A stretch of DNA of 64,000 bases from the NCBI RefSeq assembly GCF_008033445.1, contig NZ_VNKO01000013.1:27559-91558 (forward strand). Reading direction: 5' to 3'. Position numbers and translations under genes: made by a program. The notes under the pieces are model-generated. The model ran no database searches. It worked only from the letters and a program-made list of their open reading frames with translations, and had not been told where the DNA came from. Below, piece after piece: positions 36,007 through 47,556 of this stretch. This DNA comes from Vulcaniibacterium gelatinicum (GTDB taxonomy: Bacteria > Pseudomonadota > Gammaproteobacteria > Xanthomonadales > Xanthomonadaceae). Position 1 is the stretch's first letter; the number at the start of each line of letters is the position of its first letter.

Positions 36007-37887
36007 TCAGAACCCGCAGAAGCAGTACGCCAGGGTCTGCACCGGGGCGCTGGCGCGCGCCAGGGCGCGTTCGAGCACGCGCAGGTCGCGGTCCAGCTCC
36101 GGTGCGGCGCGGGTGAGCAGTGCGCGCGCCAGGCCGGACTCGCGCGCCCACGCGCTGCCGGCGCGGCTGGCGATCAGGTTGGCGAAGAATCGCTCCACCG
36201 GCGTGGCCTGCTTCTCGACGTAGCGCACGCGCCATGCGTCCGGCTTGCCCAGTTTGGCCTGCTTCGCCGCCTCGGCGATCGCCGCCTGCAGCCCGCCGAA
36301 CGCGTCCACCAGCCCGCGCTCCTTGGCCTGCGCCCCGGTCCACACCCGCCCGCGCGCCACCGCGTCGATCTGCGCCACCTCGCGCTTGCGCGCCTGGGCG
36401 ACCTTGCCGGTGAAATCGCGGTAGCCCTTCTCGATCACCGACTGGATCAGCGCTCCCACCGCCGGATCGAGCGGCCGGGTGATGTCGAACGCCCCGGCCA
36501 GGCGCGTGGTGCCCACGCCGTCGGCGTGGATGCCCATCCGGTCGAGCGTGCGCGGTATGGTCGGAACCAGGCCGTAGATGCCGATCGAGCCGGTGATGGT
36601 GGACGGATCGGCGTAGATCCGGTCGGCGTTCATGCTGATCCAGTAGCCGCCCGAGGCCGCCAGGTCGCCCATCGAGACGATCACCGGCTTGCCGGCCTGC
36701 TTCAGCGCCACCACCTCGCGTCGGATCTGCTCGCTGGCGAACACCTCGCCGCCGGGCGAGTCCACCCGCAGCACCACCGCCTTGACCTTCTCGTCCTCGC
36801 GCGCCTCGCGCAGCAGCGCGCTGGTGGACTCGCCGCCGACCGTGCCGGGCGGCTGCTCGCCGCCGGTGATCTCGCCTTCGGCCACCACCACCGCCACCTG
36901 CGGGCGCGGATCGGCCGCCACCGGCGCGCGGTCCAGGTGCGCCAGATAGCCCTCGAACGAGATCTGGCGGAAGCCGCCTGCGGCGTCCTCGTCGGCCACG
37001 CCGCGCCTGGCCAGCAGTTCCTCCACTTCCGCCTGCGTCTTCAGCCCGTCCACCAGCTTCTGCCGCAGCGCCAGCTGCGCCAGGTCGCCGCCGGCGGCGG
37101 CCACGCCTTGCGGCAACTGCTCGATGCCCGCGGCGATCGCCGCCGCATCCAGCTTGCGGGCGCGCGCGACGTCGTCGAGATAGCGCTGCCAGACGTCGTT
37201 CATCCAGAACAGGTCGGCCTCCTTGGCCTCGGGCGAGGCGGCGTCGAGCACGAACGGCTCGGCCGCCGACTTGTACTCGCCGACCTTGAACAGGTGCACG
37301 TCCACGCCGAGCTTGTCCTGCAGGCCCTCGCGGAAATACAGCCGGTAGCGGTCCAGGCCCTCCAGGAACACCAGCCCCATCGGATCGAGGTACACCTCGT
37401 CGGCCTGCGCGGCGAGCAGGTACTGGCCCTGCATGTAGCCCTCGCCGAACGCGACCACCTGCTTGCCGGCCTTGCGCAGCGCCGCGATCGCCTCGGCCAC
37501 CTCGCGCAGCGAGGCGTAGCCGGTCGGTTCCAGCCGGTCCACGCGCAGCAGCACGCGTTCGATGCGCTTGTCGTCCTTCGCCGCTTCCAGCGCGCGCAGC
37601 AGGTCGCGCAGCTGCACTTCCATCGCACTGCGGTCGTTGGTGGCGCGGGCGATCGCGCGCGAGATCGGATCGGTGCTGTACTGCTCGACCAGGCGCCCCT
37701 CCGGGGCCAGCACCAGGGTGGTGCGCTCGAGCAGCGGCTTGGCACCCTCGTGGGTGGCGATCGCCACCAGCAGCACCAGCAGCAGGCCGAAGAACAGCAG
37801 GTTGAACACCAGCCGGCGGGTGAAGTTCATCACCGTCCAGGTGCCGACGAAGAAGCGCGCGATCGGGCCGCGGCGGGTCTCGTTCAT
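36007..37887 (-). CDS. sppA: Signal peptide peptidase SppA, 67K type
   Basis: A 626-residue inner-membrane serine protease with an N-terminal anchor (LVFNLLFFGLLLVLLVAI). There are two tandem S49 halves. The N-terminal half carries the catalytic Lys in KVGEYKSAAEPF. The C-terminal half carries the nucleophile Ser in GDLAASGGYWISM, after VDSPGGEVFASEQIR. It degrades signal peptides left in the membrane after secretion. Length matches the long E. coli form. It is divergent from nothing close, and the next gene upstream (MATE pump) is on the same strand 51 bp away. Confidence 0.95.
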   Translation of the reverse strand: MNETRRGPIARFFVGTWTVMNFTRRLVFNLLFFGLLLVLLVAIATHEGAKPLLERTTLVLAPEGRLVEQYSTDPISRAIARATNDRSAMEVQLRDLLRALEAAKDDKRIERVLLRVDRLEPTGYASLREVAEAIAALRKAGKQVVAFGEGYMQGQYLLAAQADEVYLDPMGLVFLEGLDRYRLYFREGLQDKLGVDVHLFKVGEYKSAAEPFVLDAASPEAKEADLFWMNDVWQRYLDDVARARKLDAAAIAAGIEQLPQGVAAAGGDLAQLALRQKLVDGLKTQAEVEELLARRGVADEDAAGGFRQISFEGYLAHLDRAPVAADPRPQVAVVVAEGEITGGEQPPGTVGGESTSALLREAREDEKVKAVVLRVDSPGGEVFASEQIRREVVALKQAGKPVIVSMGDLAASGGYWISMNADRIYADPSTITGSIGIYGLVPTIPRTLDRMGIHADGVGTTRLAGAFDITRPLDPAVGALIQSVIEKGYRDFTGKVAQARKREVAQIDAVARGRVWTGAQAKERGLVDAFGGLQAAIAEAAKQAKLGKPDAWRVRYVEKQATPVERFFANLIASRAGSAWARESGLARALLTRAAPELDRDLRVLERALARASAPVQTLAYCFCGF

Positions 37888-37938
37888 GAGGATGCTCCGA
37901 AGTCCTGGCCGGCAGGGTACCCGCCGGCGAAACCGCGA

Positions 37939-39318
37939 TTATCGGCCATCGGTCATGGTCGGCGCGGCTCGGCGCAGGCGCCGGCTGGCGCGCCAGAAGC
38001 GGGTGCCGAGCAGCAGCGCCGCTGCGGTCAGGCCCACGATCAGGCCGAGCCACATCCCCGGCGGCCCCCAGCCCAGGCCAAGGCCGAGTCCGGCGCCGAG
38101 CGGCATCCCCAGCCCCCAGTAGGCGAGCGCGGCCAGCAGCATCGGCACGCGCGTGTCCTTCAGCCCGCGCAGCGCGCCGGCCGAGAGCACCTGCACCCCG
38201 TCCGGGAACTGGAACGCGGCCGCGTACAGCAGCAGCGTGGCCGCGAGCGCGGCCACCGCGGCATCGCCGGTGTACAGGGCCGCGATCGCCTCGTTGCCGA
38301 ACAGCAGCAGCAATCCCGAGCACAGCTGGGTGCCGAGCACGATCGCGTAGCCGGCGCCGGCGGCGCGCCGCACCCGGCGCGGATCGCCCGCGCCGAGCGC
38401 GTGGCCCACCCGCACCGTGGTCGCCTCGGCCACGCCCATCGGCACCATGAAGCACAGGCTGGCGACGTTGATCGCGATCTGGTGCGCCGCTGCCGGCACC
38501 TCGCCCAGGCGCCCGATCAGCAGCGCGGTGACGATGAACAGCCCGCCTTCCATCGCCACCGTCACCCCGATCGGCAGGCCGGTGTGGAGCAGGCCGCGGA
38601 TCGCGGTCCAGCGCGGCGGCTCGAAGCGCGCGAACAGGCGCAGGCCGGCGAAGCGCCGCGCCCGCGCCAGATAGCTCGCGAACACCGCCACCTGCGCCCA
38701 CAGCATCACCGCCGTGGCAATGCCCAGGCCGCCGGCGCCGAGCTCGGGCAGGCCGAACGCGCCGTAGGTGAGCCCGTAGCCCAGCGGCACCAGCACCAGC
38801 AGGCCGCCGAAGCCGACCAGCATCGTCGGCAGGGTCCAGTGCAGGCCCTCGCTCAGGTACCGCAGCGCGAAATACAGCGTCAGCGCCGGCGCGCCCCAGC
38901 GGATGCCGTGCAGGAACGCGGTCGCGCCGGGCCGGATCTCCGCGGCGATGCCCATCGGCGCGAGCGCGTGCACGGCCAGGCTGAGGAACGCGAACACGAC
39001 CACGCCGAGCGCCAGCGCGAGCCACAGCGCCTGGCGGAACAACGGCCCGATCTCGTCGCGGCGGCCGGCGCCGTCGAGCTGCGACACCGAGGCCGGCACC
39101 GCCAGCAGCGTGCCCATCGGGACCAGCATCGGCAGCCACCACAGCGCGGTGCCGACCGTGACCGCAGCCAGCGTGGCGGTGCCGTGATGGCCGGCGAGCA
39201 CGTTGTCCACGAACCCGATCAGGCCGGTGGCGACATGGCCGAGCACCAGCGGCGCGGCGAGCGCGGCGGTGGTGCGCATCTCGGCGAGCAGGCGCGGGCG
39301 GGCGGGAACGGCGGACAT
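37939..39318 (-). CDS. MATE family multidrug/Na+ efflux protein (NorM type)
   Basis: A 459-residue membrane protein with 12 predicted helices and MATE signatures (APLVLGHVATGLIGFVDNVLAG, LPIGVTVAMEGGLFIVTALLIGRLG, AAHQIAINVASLCFMVPMGVAEATTVRVG). It exports cationic drugs or metabolites using Na+ or H+. Start ATG 39318 (MSAVPARPRLLAEM). A longer frame begins at 39498 but lacks membrane character. The divergent DUF3667 gene lies 112 bp away. Confidence 0.93.
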   Translation of the reverse strand: MSAVPARPRLLAEMRTTAALAAPLVLGHVATGLIGFVDNVLAGHHGTATLAAVTVGTALWWLPMLVPMGTLLAVPASVSQLDGAGRRDEIGPLFRQALWLALALGVVVFAFLSLAVHALAPMGIAAEIRPGATAFLHGIRWGAPALTLYFALRYLSEGLHWTLPTMLVGFGGLLVLVPLGYGLTYGAFGLPELGAGGLGIATAVMLWAQVAVFASYLARARRFAGLRLFARFEPPRWTAIRGLLHTGLPIGVTVAMEGGLFIVTALLIGRLGEVPAAAHQIAINVASLCFMVPMGVAEATTVRVGHALGAGDPRRVRRAAGAGYAIVLGTQLCSGLLLLFGNEAIAALYTGDAAVAALAATLLLYAAAFQFPDGVQVLSAGALRGLKDTRVPMLLAALAYWGLGMPLGAGLGLGLGWGPPGMWLGLIVGLTAAALLLGTRFWRASRRLRRAAPTMTDGR

Positions 39319-39430
39319 CGGCAGACGAGCCTCGGCGCGGCGCGGATCACGCACGCGCGAGGTGGCGAGGATGGGTGCGGGGCGACGGGGCAGCTCGGGT
39401 ATCTTAGCCGCGACAAGGGGGATGCATCCG

Positions 39431-40582
39431 ATGACCGACACACCCGCCGCGTCCGCCGACGCCTCCGCGTCGCCGCCCGCGTGCCAGAACTGCGGCACGC
39501 CGCTGCTCGGCCCGCACTGCTACGCCTGCGGCCAGCCGGTGAAGGGGCTGGTGCGGCATTTCTCCAGCATCCTGGGCGATTTCCTCGACAGCGTGTTCAA
39601 CCTCGACACGCGCATCGTGCGCACGCTCGGGCCGCTGTTCGCGCGCCCCGGCTTCCTCAGCCTGCAGTACTTCGCCGGCCACCGCGTGCGCTACGTCAGC
39701 CCGGTGCGGCTGTTCTTCTTCCTCAGCCTGATCACCTTCTTCGTCGCCCAGCTGGCCCTGGACTTCGGCGACAGCACGGTGCGCTTCGACGGCGACGACC
39801 GGATCTCGCGCGCGACCACGGTGGAGGAAGTGCAACGCCTGCGCGACGAGGCGGTGCGCGAGCTGGAGCAGGCGCGGGCCGAGGTCGGGCAGGCCCCGCC
39901 GGGCGCGCTGGTCGGGTTCGACACCGGCATCGCCGCGGTCCGCGCCCGCGCCGAACGCCGCATCGCCGAACTCGAGCGCGCGCAGCGCCGCGGCGAGCCC
40001 CCGCCGCTGCCGCAAGCGGACAAGCCGGAACTCGACTTCGGCAACGGCCCCTGGCACCCGGAACGCAATCCGGTGCGCATCGGCGGGCTTCCGGGCTTCG
40101 CCAATGACTGGCTCAACCGCCAGATCGGCCGCGCCGAGAAGAACATCGTGCGCATGCAGGAGGATCCGTCCCTGTTCAAGGACGCGCTGCTGGGCGCGGT
40201 GCCCTCGACCCTGTTCGTGCTGCTGCCGGTGTTCGCGCTGATGCTCAAGCTCGCCTACCTGTTCAAGCGGCGGCTGTACATGGAGCACCTGATCGTGGCC
40301 CTGCACAGCCACGCCTTTCTGTGCCTGGCGCTGCTCGGGGTGTTCGTGCTGGTGGCGCTGCGGCGGGCGCTGGGCGAAGGGGTGGTTTCCACGCTGCTCG
40401 GCTGGGCCGAGACCGCCCTGTTCATCTGGATGCCGGTGTACCTGCTGTTGATGCAGAAGCGGGTGTACGGCCAGGGCTGGTTCGCCACCCTGGCCAAGTA
40501 CTGCGTGCTGGGCACCAGCTACCTGGTGCTGCTGGCGTTCGGCGCGGTCGGCACGGTGCTGGCCAGCCTGGTGTGGATGTGA
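39431..40582 (+). CDS. DUF3667 membrane protein with N-terminal zinc ribbon
   Basis: A 383-residue protein. The N-terminal CQNCGTPLLGPHCYACGQ forms a Cys4 zinc ribbon followed by the DUF3667 block (LGDFLDSVFNLDTRIVRTLGPLF, PGFLSLQYFAGHRVRYVSPVRLFFF). Four or so membrane helices lie at about 95-115 and in the C-terminal third. A charged middle (residues about 125-215) is mostly helical. Function is unknown. The ATG at 39431 has a GGGGG ribosome-binding site about 9 nt before. The ATG at 39422 is too close to it. Confidence 0.88.
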   Translation: MTDTPAASADASASPPACQNCGTPLLGPHCYACGQPVKGLVRHFSSILGDFLDSVFNLDTRIVRTLGPLFARPGFLSLQYFAGHRVRYVSPVRLFFFLSLITFFVAQLALDFGDSTVRFDGDDRISRATTVEEVQRLRDEAVRELEQARAEVGQAPPGALVGFDTGIAAVRARAERRIAELERAQRRGEPPPLPQADKPELDFGNGPWHPERNPVRIGGLPGFANDWLNRQIGRAEKNIVRMQEDPSLFKDALLGAVPSTLFVLLPVFALMLKLAYLFKRRLYMEHLIVALHSHAFLCLALLGVFVLVALRRALGEGVVSTLLGWAETALFIWMPVYLLLMQKRVYGQGWFATLAKYCVLGTSYLVLLAFGAVGTVLASLVWM

Positions 40583-40586
40583 GCCG

Positions 40587-40913
40587 ATGACGCGCGCGGA
40601 CGGCGTGATCTATGAGGTCAACCTGGAGGTGGACCTGGCAGTGGCCGACGGCTACCGGGCCTGGCTGGCCGGGCACGTGGCCGAGATCCTGCGCCTGCCG
40701 GGGTTCCACGGCGCCGAGGTGCTGGAGGTCCTGGATCCGCCGCCGACCGCCGGCCGGCTCGGGCTGAGCGTGCGCTACCGGCTGCGCGACCAGACGGCGC
40801 TGGAGGGCTACCTGCGCGAGCACGCCCCGCGCCTGCGCGCCGAGGGGCTGGAACGCTGGGGCGAGGCGGTGCGGATTCGCCGCCGGATCCTGGCGCCCGC
40901 CCGCCTGGCCTGA
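40587..40913 (+). CDS. DUF4286 family protein
   Basis: A 108-residue small cytoplasmic protein: VIYEVNLEVDLAVADGYRAWLAGHVAEILRLPGFHGAEV, then YRLRDQTALEGYLREHAPRLRAEGLERWG. This is the DUF4286 ferredoxin-like fold pattern found in many xanthomonads. It starts 4 bp after the DUF3667 stop, so it belongs to the same transcript. The function is unknown. Confidence 0.88.
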   Translation: MTRADGVIYEVNLEVDLAVADGYRAWLAGHVAEILRLPGFHGAEVLEVLDPPPTAGRLGLSVRYRLRDQTALEGYLREHAPRLRAEGLERWGEAVRIRRRILAPARLA

Positions 40914-41321
40914 GCCGGCCTCCGATTCCGTCAGCGGATCCACGCCCGGCGCGGCTCCGGCGGAACACCTGTCCGGAGCCCTTCGATACGGTTGTGCACA
41001 GCATCAAGAGCGCGACACGGCGGGCTGGCCCTTACCGGCGGCGGTTCGTGACGCGGCTTGGTTTCACGGGCAACTCATTGATTTTCCAATGACATGCTGG
41101 CATGGCACTTTTTTCGCCAAGACGGCTTTTTGGCTTTTGTTCACGCTGTGTTGAGCGGCCTGCGGGCGTTCATGCACACCCTTATCCACAGGCGATGTGG
41201 ATAAGGACGAAAACCGTTTCCATACCGTGACTTGTCGCCGATTCGTCATGCCATTGCCAAACAGTGCGCGCGAAACATCAACCGTGCCGTGACCTGTGCG
41301 GCTGCGGCTAGACTGCGACCG
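40914..41321. other. Low-GC intergenic region before priA
   Basis: A 408-bp gap without a supported gene. The part 41091-41150 is only about 43 percent GC by hand count (26 of 60), far below the surrounding genes, with T runs near 41109 and 41128. Two inverted perfect DnaA-box sequences follow at 41182-41204, and looser box-like sequences occur nearby (TTGTGCACA near 40992, TTGTTCACG near 41138). TAGACT near 41309 may be the -10 of priA. Confidence 0.6.
41182..41204. promoter_or_regulatory. Inverted pair of perfect DnaA boxes
   Basis: TTATCCACA (41182-41190) and its complement TGTGGATAA (41196-41204) are separated by GGCGA. With flanking bases the palindrome has 11-bp arms. It may bind DnaA, or simply form a hairpin. 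No dnaA, dnaN or rpmH gene is near. Confidence 0.5.
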
Positions 41322-43520
<2,199 letters not shown>

Positions 43521-43563
43521 GCGCGCGGCTGACGTAGCCGCGGTGTGCTTGTGTCAGCGGCTT

Positions 43564-43630
43564 CGGGCGGCGTCCCCGATCGAGCGAAAAGCGCCCCCGC
43601 GCACCGGACCCGGGCCGGCCAGGCTTCCCG
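43564..43630 (-). repeat. Dispersed repeat, inverted copy (partner at 49905-49976)
   Basis: The complement of this stretch matches 49905-49976 over about 70 bp with roughly 80 percent identity, including the shared TGGCCGGCCCG and GGGACGCCGCCC. It lies in the 150-bp gap between the convergent priA and gpsA genes. Confidence 0.7.
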
Positions 43631-43670
43631 CTTCGCCTTCACCACCACGTTCGGCAGTGATGGCCAAGGC

Positions 43671-44696
43671 TCAACCGAACAGCGCGCGCTGATATTCCGC
43701 TTTCTGCTCGCGCGAGAGCAGCAGACGCAGGCCCTCGGCCGGCGTGATCTCGCCGTGCAGCACCGCGCGCACGGCGCTGGAGATCGGCAGTTCGATGCCG
43801 TGACGCTCGGCCTGGCGCATCACCTCGTCCGCGGTCTGCACCGACTCGACCACCTGGCCGATCTCGCGCACTGCCTCCTGCAGCGACTGCCCGCGCCCGA
43901 GCGCCAGGCCCAGGCGGCGGTTGCGCGACAGGTCGCCGGTGCAGGTCAGCACCAGATCGCCCAGCCCGGCCAGGCCCATCAGCGTCTCGGCCTTGCCGCC
44001 GATGGCCAGATTGAGCCGCAGCATCTCGTTCAGCCCGCGCGTGATCAGGCCCGCGCGCGCATTCAGCCCCAACTGCATGCCGTCGGCCACGCCGACGGCG
44101 ACCGCGAGCACGTTCTTCATCGCCCCGCCGAGCTCGGCGCCGAGCATGTCCTCGCCGGTGTAGGCGCGGAACGTCGGGCCGTGCAACACCTCGGCCACGC
44201 GCTGGGCGAAGACGGGCGTGGCGCTGTGCACGGTGAGCGCGGTCGGCAGGCCGAGCGCGACCTCCTTGGCGAACGAGGGCCCGGTGACCACCGCGAGCGG
44301 CACGTCAGGGCCGAGCACCTCGGCCGCGACCTCGTGCAGGAAGCGGCCGCTGCCCGGCTCGAAACCCTTGGTGGCCCACGCCACCCCCGCCTGCGCCGGG
44401 CGGTGCGGCGCGAGCGCGCGCAGGGTCTCGGCGAAGGCGTGCGAGGGCACCACCACCAGCACCAGCGCCGCAGCGCGCAGCGCCGCGGCCAGGTCGGTGG
44501 TGGCGCGCAGGTTGCCGGGCAGGGCGATGCCCGGCAGGTAGCGCGGATTCTCGTGCGTCCGGTCGATGGCGCCGACGATCGCCGGATCGCGGCCCCACAG
44601 CACCGGCGCGGCGCCGTGGCGGGCGAGCAGCGCGGCGAGCGCCGTGCCCCACGAGCCCGCGCCGAGGACCGCGATGGCAGGCGCTGCCGCCGTCAT
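43671..44696 (-). CDS. gpsA: NAD(P)-dependent glycerol-3-phosphate dehydrogenase
   Basis: A 341-residue enzyme that makes sn-glycerol 3-phosphate from dihydroxyacetone phosphate for phospholipid synthesis. The N-terminal [21 protein letters not shown] is the dinucleotide fold. [35 protein letters not shown] (catalytic Lys) and [22 protein letters not shown] are family signatures. It is 13 bp after secB, the common secB-gpsA arrangement. Confidence 0.97.
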   Translation of the reverse strand: MTAAAPAIAVLGAGSWGTALAALLARHGAAPVLWGRDPAIVGAIDRTHENPRYLPGIALPGNLRATTDLAAALRAAALVLVVVPSHAFAETLRALAPHRPAQAGVAWATKGFEPGSGRFLHEVAAEVLGPDVPLAVVTGPSFAKEVALGLPTALTVHSATPVFAQRVAEVLHGPTFRAYTGEDMLGAELGGAMKNVLAVAVGVADGMQLGLNARAGLITRGLNEMLRLNLAIGGKAETLMGLAGLGDLVLTCTGDLSRNRRLGLALGRGQSLQEAVREIGQVVESVQTADEVMRQAERHGIELPISSAVRAVLHGEITPAEGLRLLLSREQKAEYQRALFG

Positions 44697-44709
44697 CGCC
44701 CGGCCCGGA

Positions 44710-45234
44710 TCAGGCGTTGCCGGCCGCGTCCGTGCCCGCGAGCGGGCTCTGCTCGCCCTGCTGCTGCGCCATGCGCTGGCGCAGGCTCTCGGCGTACAGG
44801 GCCTCGAAATTGATCGGCTGCAGCAGGAACGGCGGGAAACCGCCGGCCTGGATCAGGTCGCTGACCATCTGGCGCGCGTAGGGGAACAGGATGTTCGGGC
44901 AATGCACGCCCAGCATCGCGTCGAGCGCCTGCGGTTCGAAGCCCGCGAGCTGGAACAGGCCGGCCTGCTCGACCTCGGCCAGGTACACGGTGCGCTCCTC
45001 GGCCTTGCAGGTCAGGGTCACGCCCAGCACCACCTCGAACACGGTCTCGGCCAGGCGCTGTACGCGCTGGTTGAGGTTGAGCTGCAGCTGCGGCTGCACG
45101 TTCTCGTTGAACACGTGCGGCGAGTTCGGGGCCTCGAACGAGACGTCCTTGACGTAGATCTTCTCGACGGTGAACACCGGGCCGGCGGGCTGTTCGGCGG
45201 GCGCGGCGGCGCCGTTCAGGGTTTCCTCGGACAT
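44710..45234 (-). CDS. secB: Protein-export chaperone SecB
   Basis: A 174-residue tetrameric chaperone that holds preproteins unfolded and hands them to SecA. The core [33 protein letters not shown] and the [18 protein letters not shown] motif are all typical. The C-terminal tail is longer and acidic/Gln-rich compared with E. coli. It is followed by gpsA and preceded by the rhodanese gene on the same strand, 68 bp away. Confidence 0.97.
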   Translation of the reverse strand: MSEETLNGAAAPAEQPAGPVFTVEKIYVKDVSFEAPNSPHVFNENVQPQLQLNLNQRVQRLAETVFEVVLGVTLTCKAEERTVYLAEVEQAGLFQLAGFEPQALDAMLGVHCPNILFPYARQMVSDLIQAGGFPPFLLQPINFEALYAESLRQRMAQQQGEQSPLAGTDAAGNA

Positions 45235-45302
45235 CTCGTTGACTCCAGCAAGCGGAAAAGAAGTGGATTATCGCATCCCGGCGGGGGTGGCGCGGGAACG
45301 GC

Positions 45303-45740
45303 TCAGGCGCGGCCCTTGACCAGGGGCAGATCGGCCTGCTGCCAGGCCTGGATCCCGCCGTCGAGCAGGTACACGCGCTCGAAGCCGGCCTTCTTCAGCC
45401 GCTTGGCGGCATCGGCCGCGCTGATGCCGGTACGGCACACGACCACCACCGGCAGGGCGCGGGCGGCGGCGAGCTGCTTGTGCTCGGGGTCGAACTGGCT
45501 GGGCAGCACGTTCTTCGCGCCGGCGATGTGGCCCTTCTCGAACTCGGCCGGAGCGCGCAGGTCGATCACGAGGGCATTGTCACGGTTGATCAGCACGGTG
45601 AGCTCGCCCGGGCGCACCAGCTTGTAGCCGCGGAACAGGCCGGACAGCTCGTGGTAGACGATGGCGAGGGTCAGGCCGACCAGGGCCAGGGACAGGAACG
45701 GGTGGCGGCCGGCGAAGGCCAGCAGGGTTTCGAGGTCCAC
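45303..45740 (-). CDS. Rhodanese-like membrane-anchored protein (YibN type)
   Basis: A 145-residue protein with one N-terminal transmembrane helix (PFLSLALVGLTLAIVYHELS), followed by a single rhodanese domain (NALVIDLRAPAEFEKGHIAGAKNVLPSQF) with the active Cys in VVVCRTGISA. It may handle persulfide sulfur or act as a docking protein at the membrane. The gene next to secB is typical of YibN in gammaproteobacteria. Confidence 0.92.
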   Translation of the reverse strand: MDLETLLAFAGRHPFLSLALVGLTLAIVYHELSGLFRGYKLVRPGELTVLINRDNALVIDLRAPAEFEKGHIAGAKNVLPSQFDPEHKQLAAARALPVVVVCRTGISAADAAKRLKKAGFERVYLLDGGIQAWQQADLPLVKGRA

Positions 45741-45822
45741 GGAGGGTACGGCTGAACGGATCGGGCCGGGATTGTCGCCCGCGGCCGCGGCGGGCGCAAA
45801 GCGGGCGCGCCTGCCGGGCGCC

Positions 45823-46239
45823 TCACTCGCCCGCCCAGAAGTCCGGCAGCCCCGAGGTCAGCCACCAGACCTTGGCCTCGGGGTCGTAGCGCCAGCGCTC
45901 GGTGTAGCGGGTGCTGCGCTCGGTCAGGGTGTGGCGGTTGACCACACCGATCTCGATCTCGCGCAGGGCTTCGAATTCCGACGGCATGGTGCTGGCGAGG
46001 TCGCGGTAGGCCGAGACCTGGATCTGCTTGTAGCGCTCGAACTCCAGGTCCGTCATCGGATGCTGCTCGCGGTACTTCGGGTCCACCAACTGCCAGGCGC
46101 CCTCGAAGTCGCCCCAGCGGATCGCCGCCGAATAGGCGTACTGCGCCTTGTCGAGCTGGTCCTTGCGAGTGCCGCCGGTGGCGCAGGCGCCGAGCAGCAG
46201 CGGCAGCGCGAGCAGGGCGATCAGGAGTCTGCGCATCAC
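45823..46239 (-). CDS. Lipoprotein of unknown function
   Basis: A 138-residue protein with a type II signal (LLIALLALPLLLGACATGG) and a small NTF2-like-looking mature domain: AYSAAIRWGDFEGAWQLVDPKYREQH, followed by strands with VNRHTLTERSTRYTERWRYD and VWWLTSGLPDFW. The fold suggestion is inference from pattern only. It lies between the thioesterase-like and rhodanese genes on the same strand. The first or second Met is possible. Confidence 0.8.
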   Translation of the reverse strand: MMRRLLIALLALPLLLGACATGGTRKDQLDKAQYAYSAAIRWGDFEGAWQLVDPKYREQHPMTDLEFERYKQIQVSAYRDLASTMPSEFEALREIEIGVVNRHTLTERSTRYTERWRYDPEAKVWWLTSGLPDFWAGE

Positions 46240-46266
46240 GAACCCTCCGGGCGACGTCGCCGCATC

Positions 46267-46725
46267 CTACCCTTTCGCGATCGCGACGTAGCGGCCCTCG
46301 AAGGTGCACGCCGCGGCCCCGTCGGGCAGGCGCACCCGCGCCAGCAGTTGCGCACGGGCGCGGCCGCGGCTGCGGAAGGTGGCCAGGAACACGTCCCAGT
46401 CCTCGTCCGGGGCGAGTTCGGCCTCGGCCTCGAGGTCGGCGTACAGCGGCTTGAGGTAGCGCAGCTGGCTGTCGGCCACGTACACCTCGGCGGCCAGCCC
46501 GGCCTCGCCCAGGCGCAGCGACACCAGGCCCCAGGCCGCGAGCGTCATCAGCGAGGCCAGGCTGCCGCCGAACGCGCAACCCTTGTCGTTGACGTTGGCC
46601 GCCAGCGGCGCGCGCAGGCGCAGGTGGCGGCCGTCGTAGCCGGCGATGGACAGGCCCAGCGCCGCCACCGGCGGCATGCTCCGGTAATGCGCATCGAGCG
46701 CGCGCAGCAGGGATTGGTCGGTCAT
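46267..46725 (-). CDS. YiiD_C-type thioesterase-like protein
   Basis: A 152-residue hotdog-fold candidate: MPPVAALGLSIAGYDGRHLRLRAPLAANVNDKGCAFGGSLASLMTLAAWGLVSL, with the long central helix and Asn/Asp at the usual active-site area, and SQLRYLKPLYADLEAEAEL. This is the pattern of the putative thioesterase domain PF09500 (YiiD C-terminal). A substrate such as acyl-CoA is likely but not known. It is divergent from hemD, 57 bp away. The frame is open far upstream, but there it is antisense to hemD. Confidence 0.85.
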   Translation of the reverse strand: MTDQSLLRALDAHYRSMPPVAALGLSIAGYDGRHLRLRAPLAANVNDKGCAFGGSLASLMTLAAWGLVSLRLGEAGLAAEVYVADSQLRYLKPLYADLEAEAELAPDEDWDVFLATFRSRGRARAQLLARVRLPDGAAACTFEGRYVAIAKG

Positions 46726-46782
46726 CGGAACGGGAGGCGGGGGATGGTTGCGGTGCCGGCGCGGGGCCGACAAGCTGCGGGC

Positions 46783-47556
46783 ATGCCGTCGCCGACGCCC
46801 GCGCTGACCGGATGGTACGTGATCTCCCTGCGCCCGCAGGGCCAGCACGCCGCGTTGCGGCGCGCGGCGGCCGCGCACGGCGCACGGCTGCTGGCGGTCT
46901 CGCCGTGGCGGATCGCGGTGCGGGACGATGCGGCCACGCGCGCCGCGCTGCGCGCCGCGCTGGCGGCGCCGCGGGTGGTGTTCACCAGCCCGAACGCGGT
47001 GCGCGCCGCGCTCGCACTGGCCCGGGCGCGGCCGCGCGGCACCTGCCTGGCGGTCGGTGCCGGCACCGCGCGCGCGCTGCGCCGCGCGGGGATCGCCGCG
47101 CTCGCGCCGCAGCGGATGGACAGCGAAGGCGTGCTCGCGCTGGCCGCGCTCGGCGTGGTGGCCGGCCAGCGCGTGGGCCTGGTCACCGGCGCGGGCGGCC
47201 GCGACCGGATCGCGCCAAACCTGCGCGCACGCGGCGCGACGGTGCTGCGCGCCGACGTGTACGCGCGCGAGCCGGTGCCGCTCGCGCGCGCGGCGCTCGC
47301 CCGCCTGCGCGCCGCCGACGGCCCGTGGCTGCTGGCGCTGAGCAGCGGCGAGGCCTTGCAGCACTGCCTGGCGCAGCTGCCCGACGACCTGCGCGCGCGC
47401 CTGCGGCGCGCACGCGTGGTGTGCGCGAGCGCGCGCCTGGCCGCGCTGGCGCGGGACCTCGGGTTCGCCGAGGTGGCGACGGCCGCGAATGCGCAGCCGC
47501 GCGCGCTGCTCGCCGCCGGCGTACACGCCGCTTCCGGTAGCATCGCCGCACCGTGA
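46783..47556 (+). CDS. hemD: Uroporphyrinogen-III synthase
   Basis: A 257-residue enzyme that closes hydroxymethylbilane to uroporphyrinogen III with inversion of ring D. HemD proteins are poorly conserved, but the pattern is there: VISLRPQGQHAALRRAAAAHGARLLAVSPWRI, FTSPNAVRAAL, VGAGTARALRRAG, LVTGAGGRDRIAPNLRARGATVLRADVYAREP and ALSSGEALQHCLAQL. The context with hemX and hemY directly downstream is decisive. The start is ATG 46783. The stop overlaps the GTG of hemX by 4 bp. Confidence 0.93.
   Translation: MPSPTPALTGWYVISLRPQGQHAALRRAAAAHGARLLAVSPWRIAVRDDAATRAALRAALAAPRVVFTSPNAVRAALALARARPRGTCLAVGAGTARALRRAGIAALAPQRMDSEGVLALAALGVVAGQRVGLVTGAGGRDRIAPNLRARGATVLRADVYAREPVPLARAALARLRAADGPWLLALSSGEALQHCLAQLPDDLRARLRRARVVCASARLAALARDLGFAEVATAANAQPRALLAAGVHAASGSIAAP

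Noticed and set aside
41091..41204. Chromosomal oriC
   Set aside because: No dnaA, dnaN, gidA or rpmH is near and only two perfect boxes are present, so it is reported only as a DnaA-box pair.
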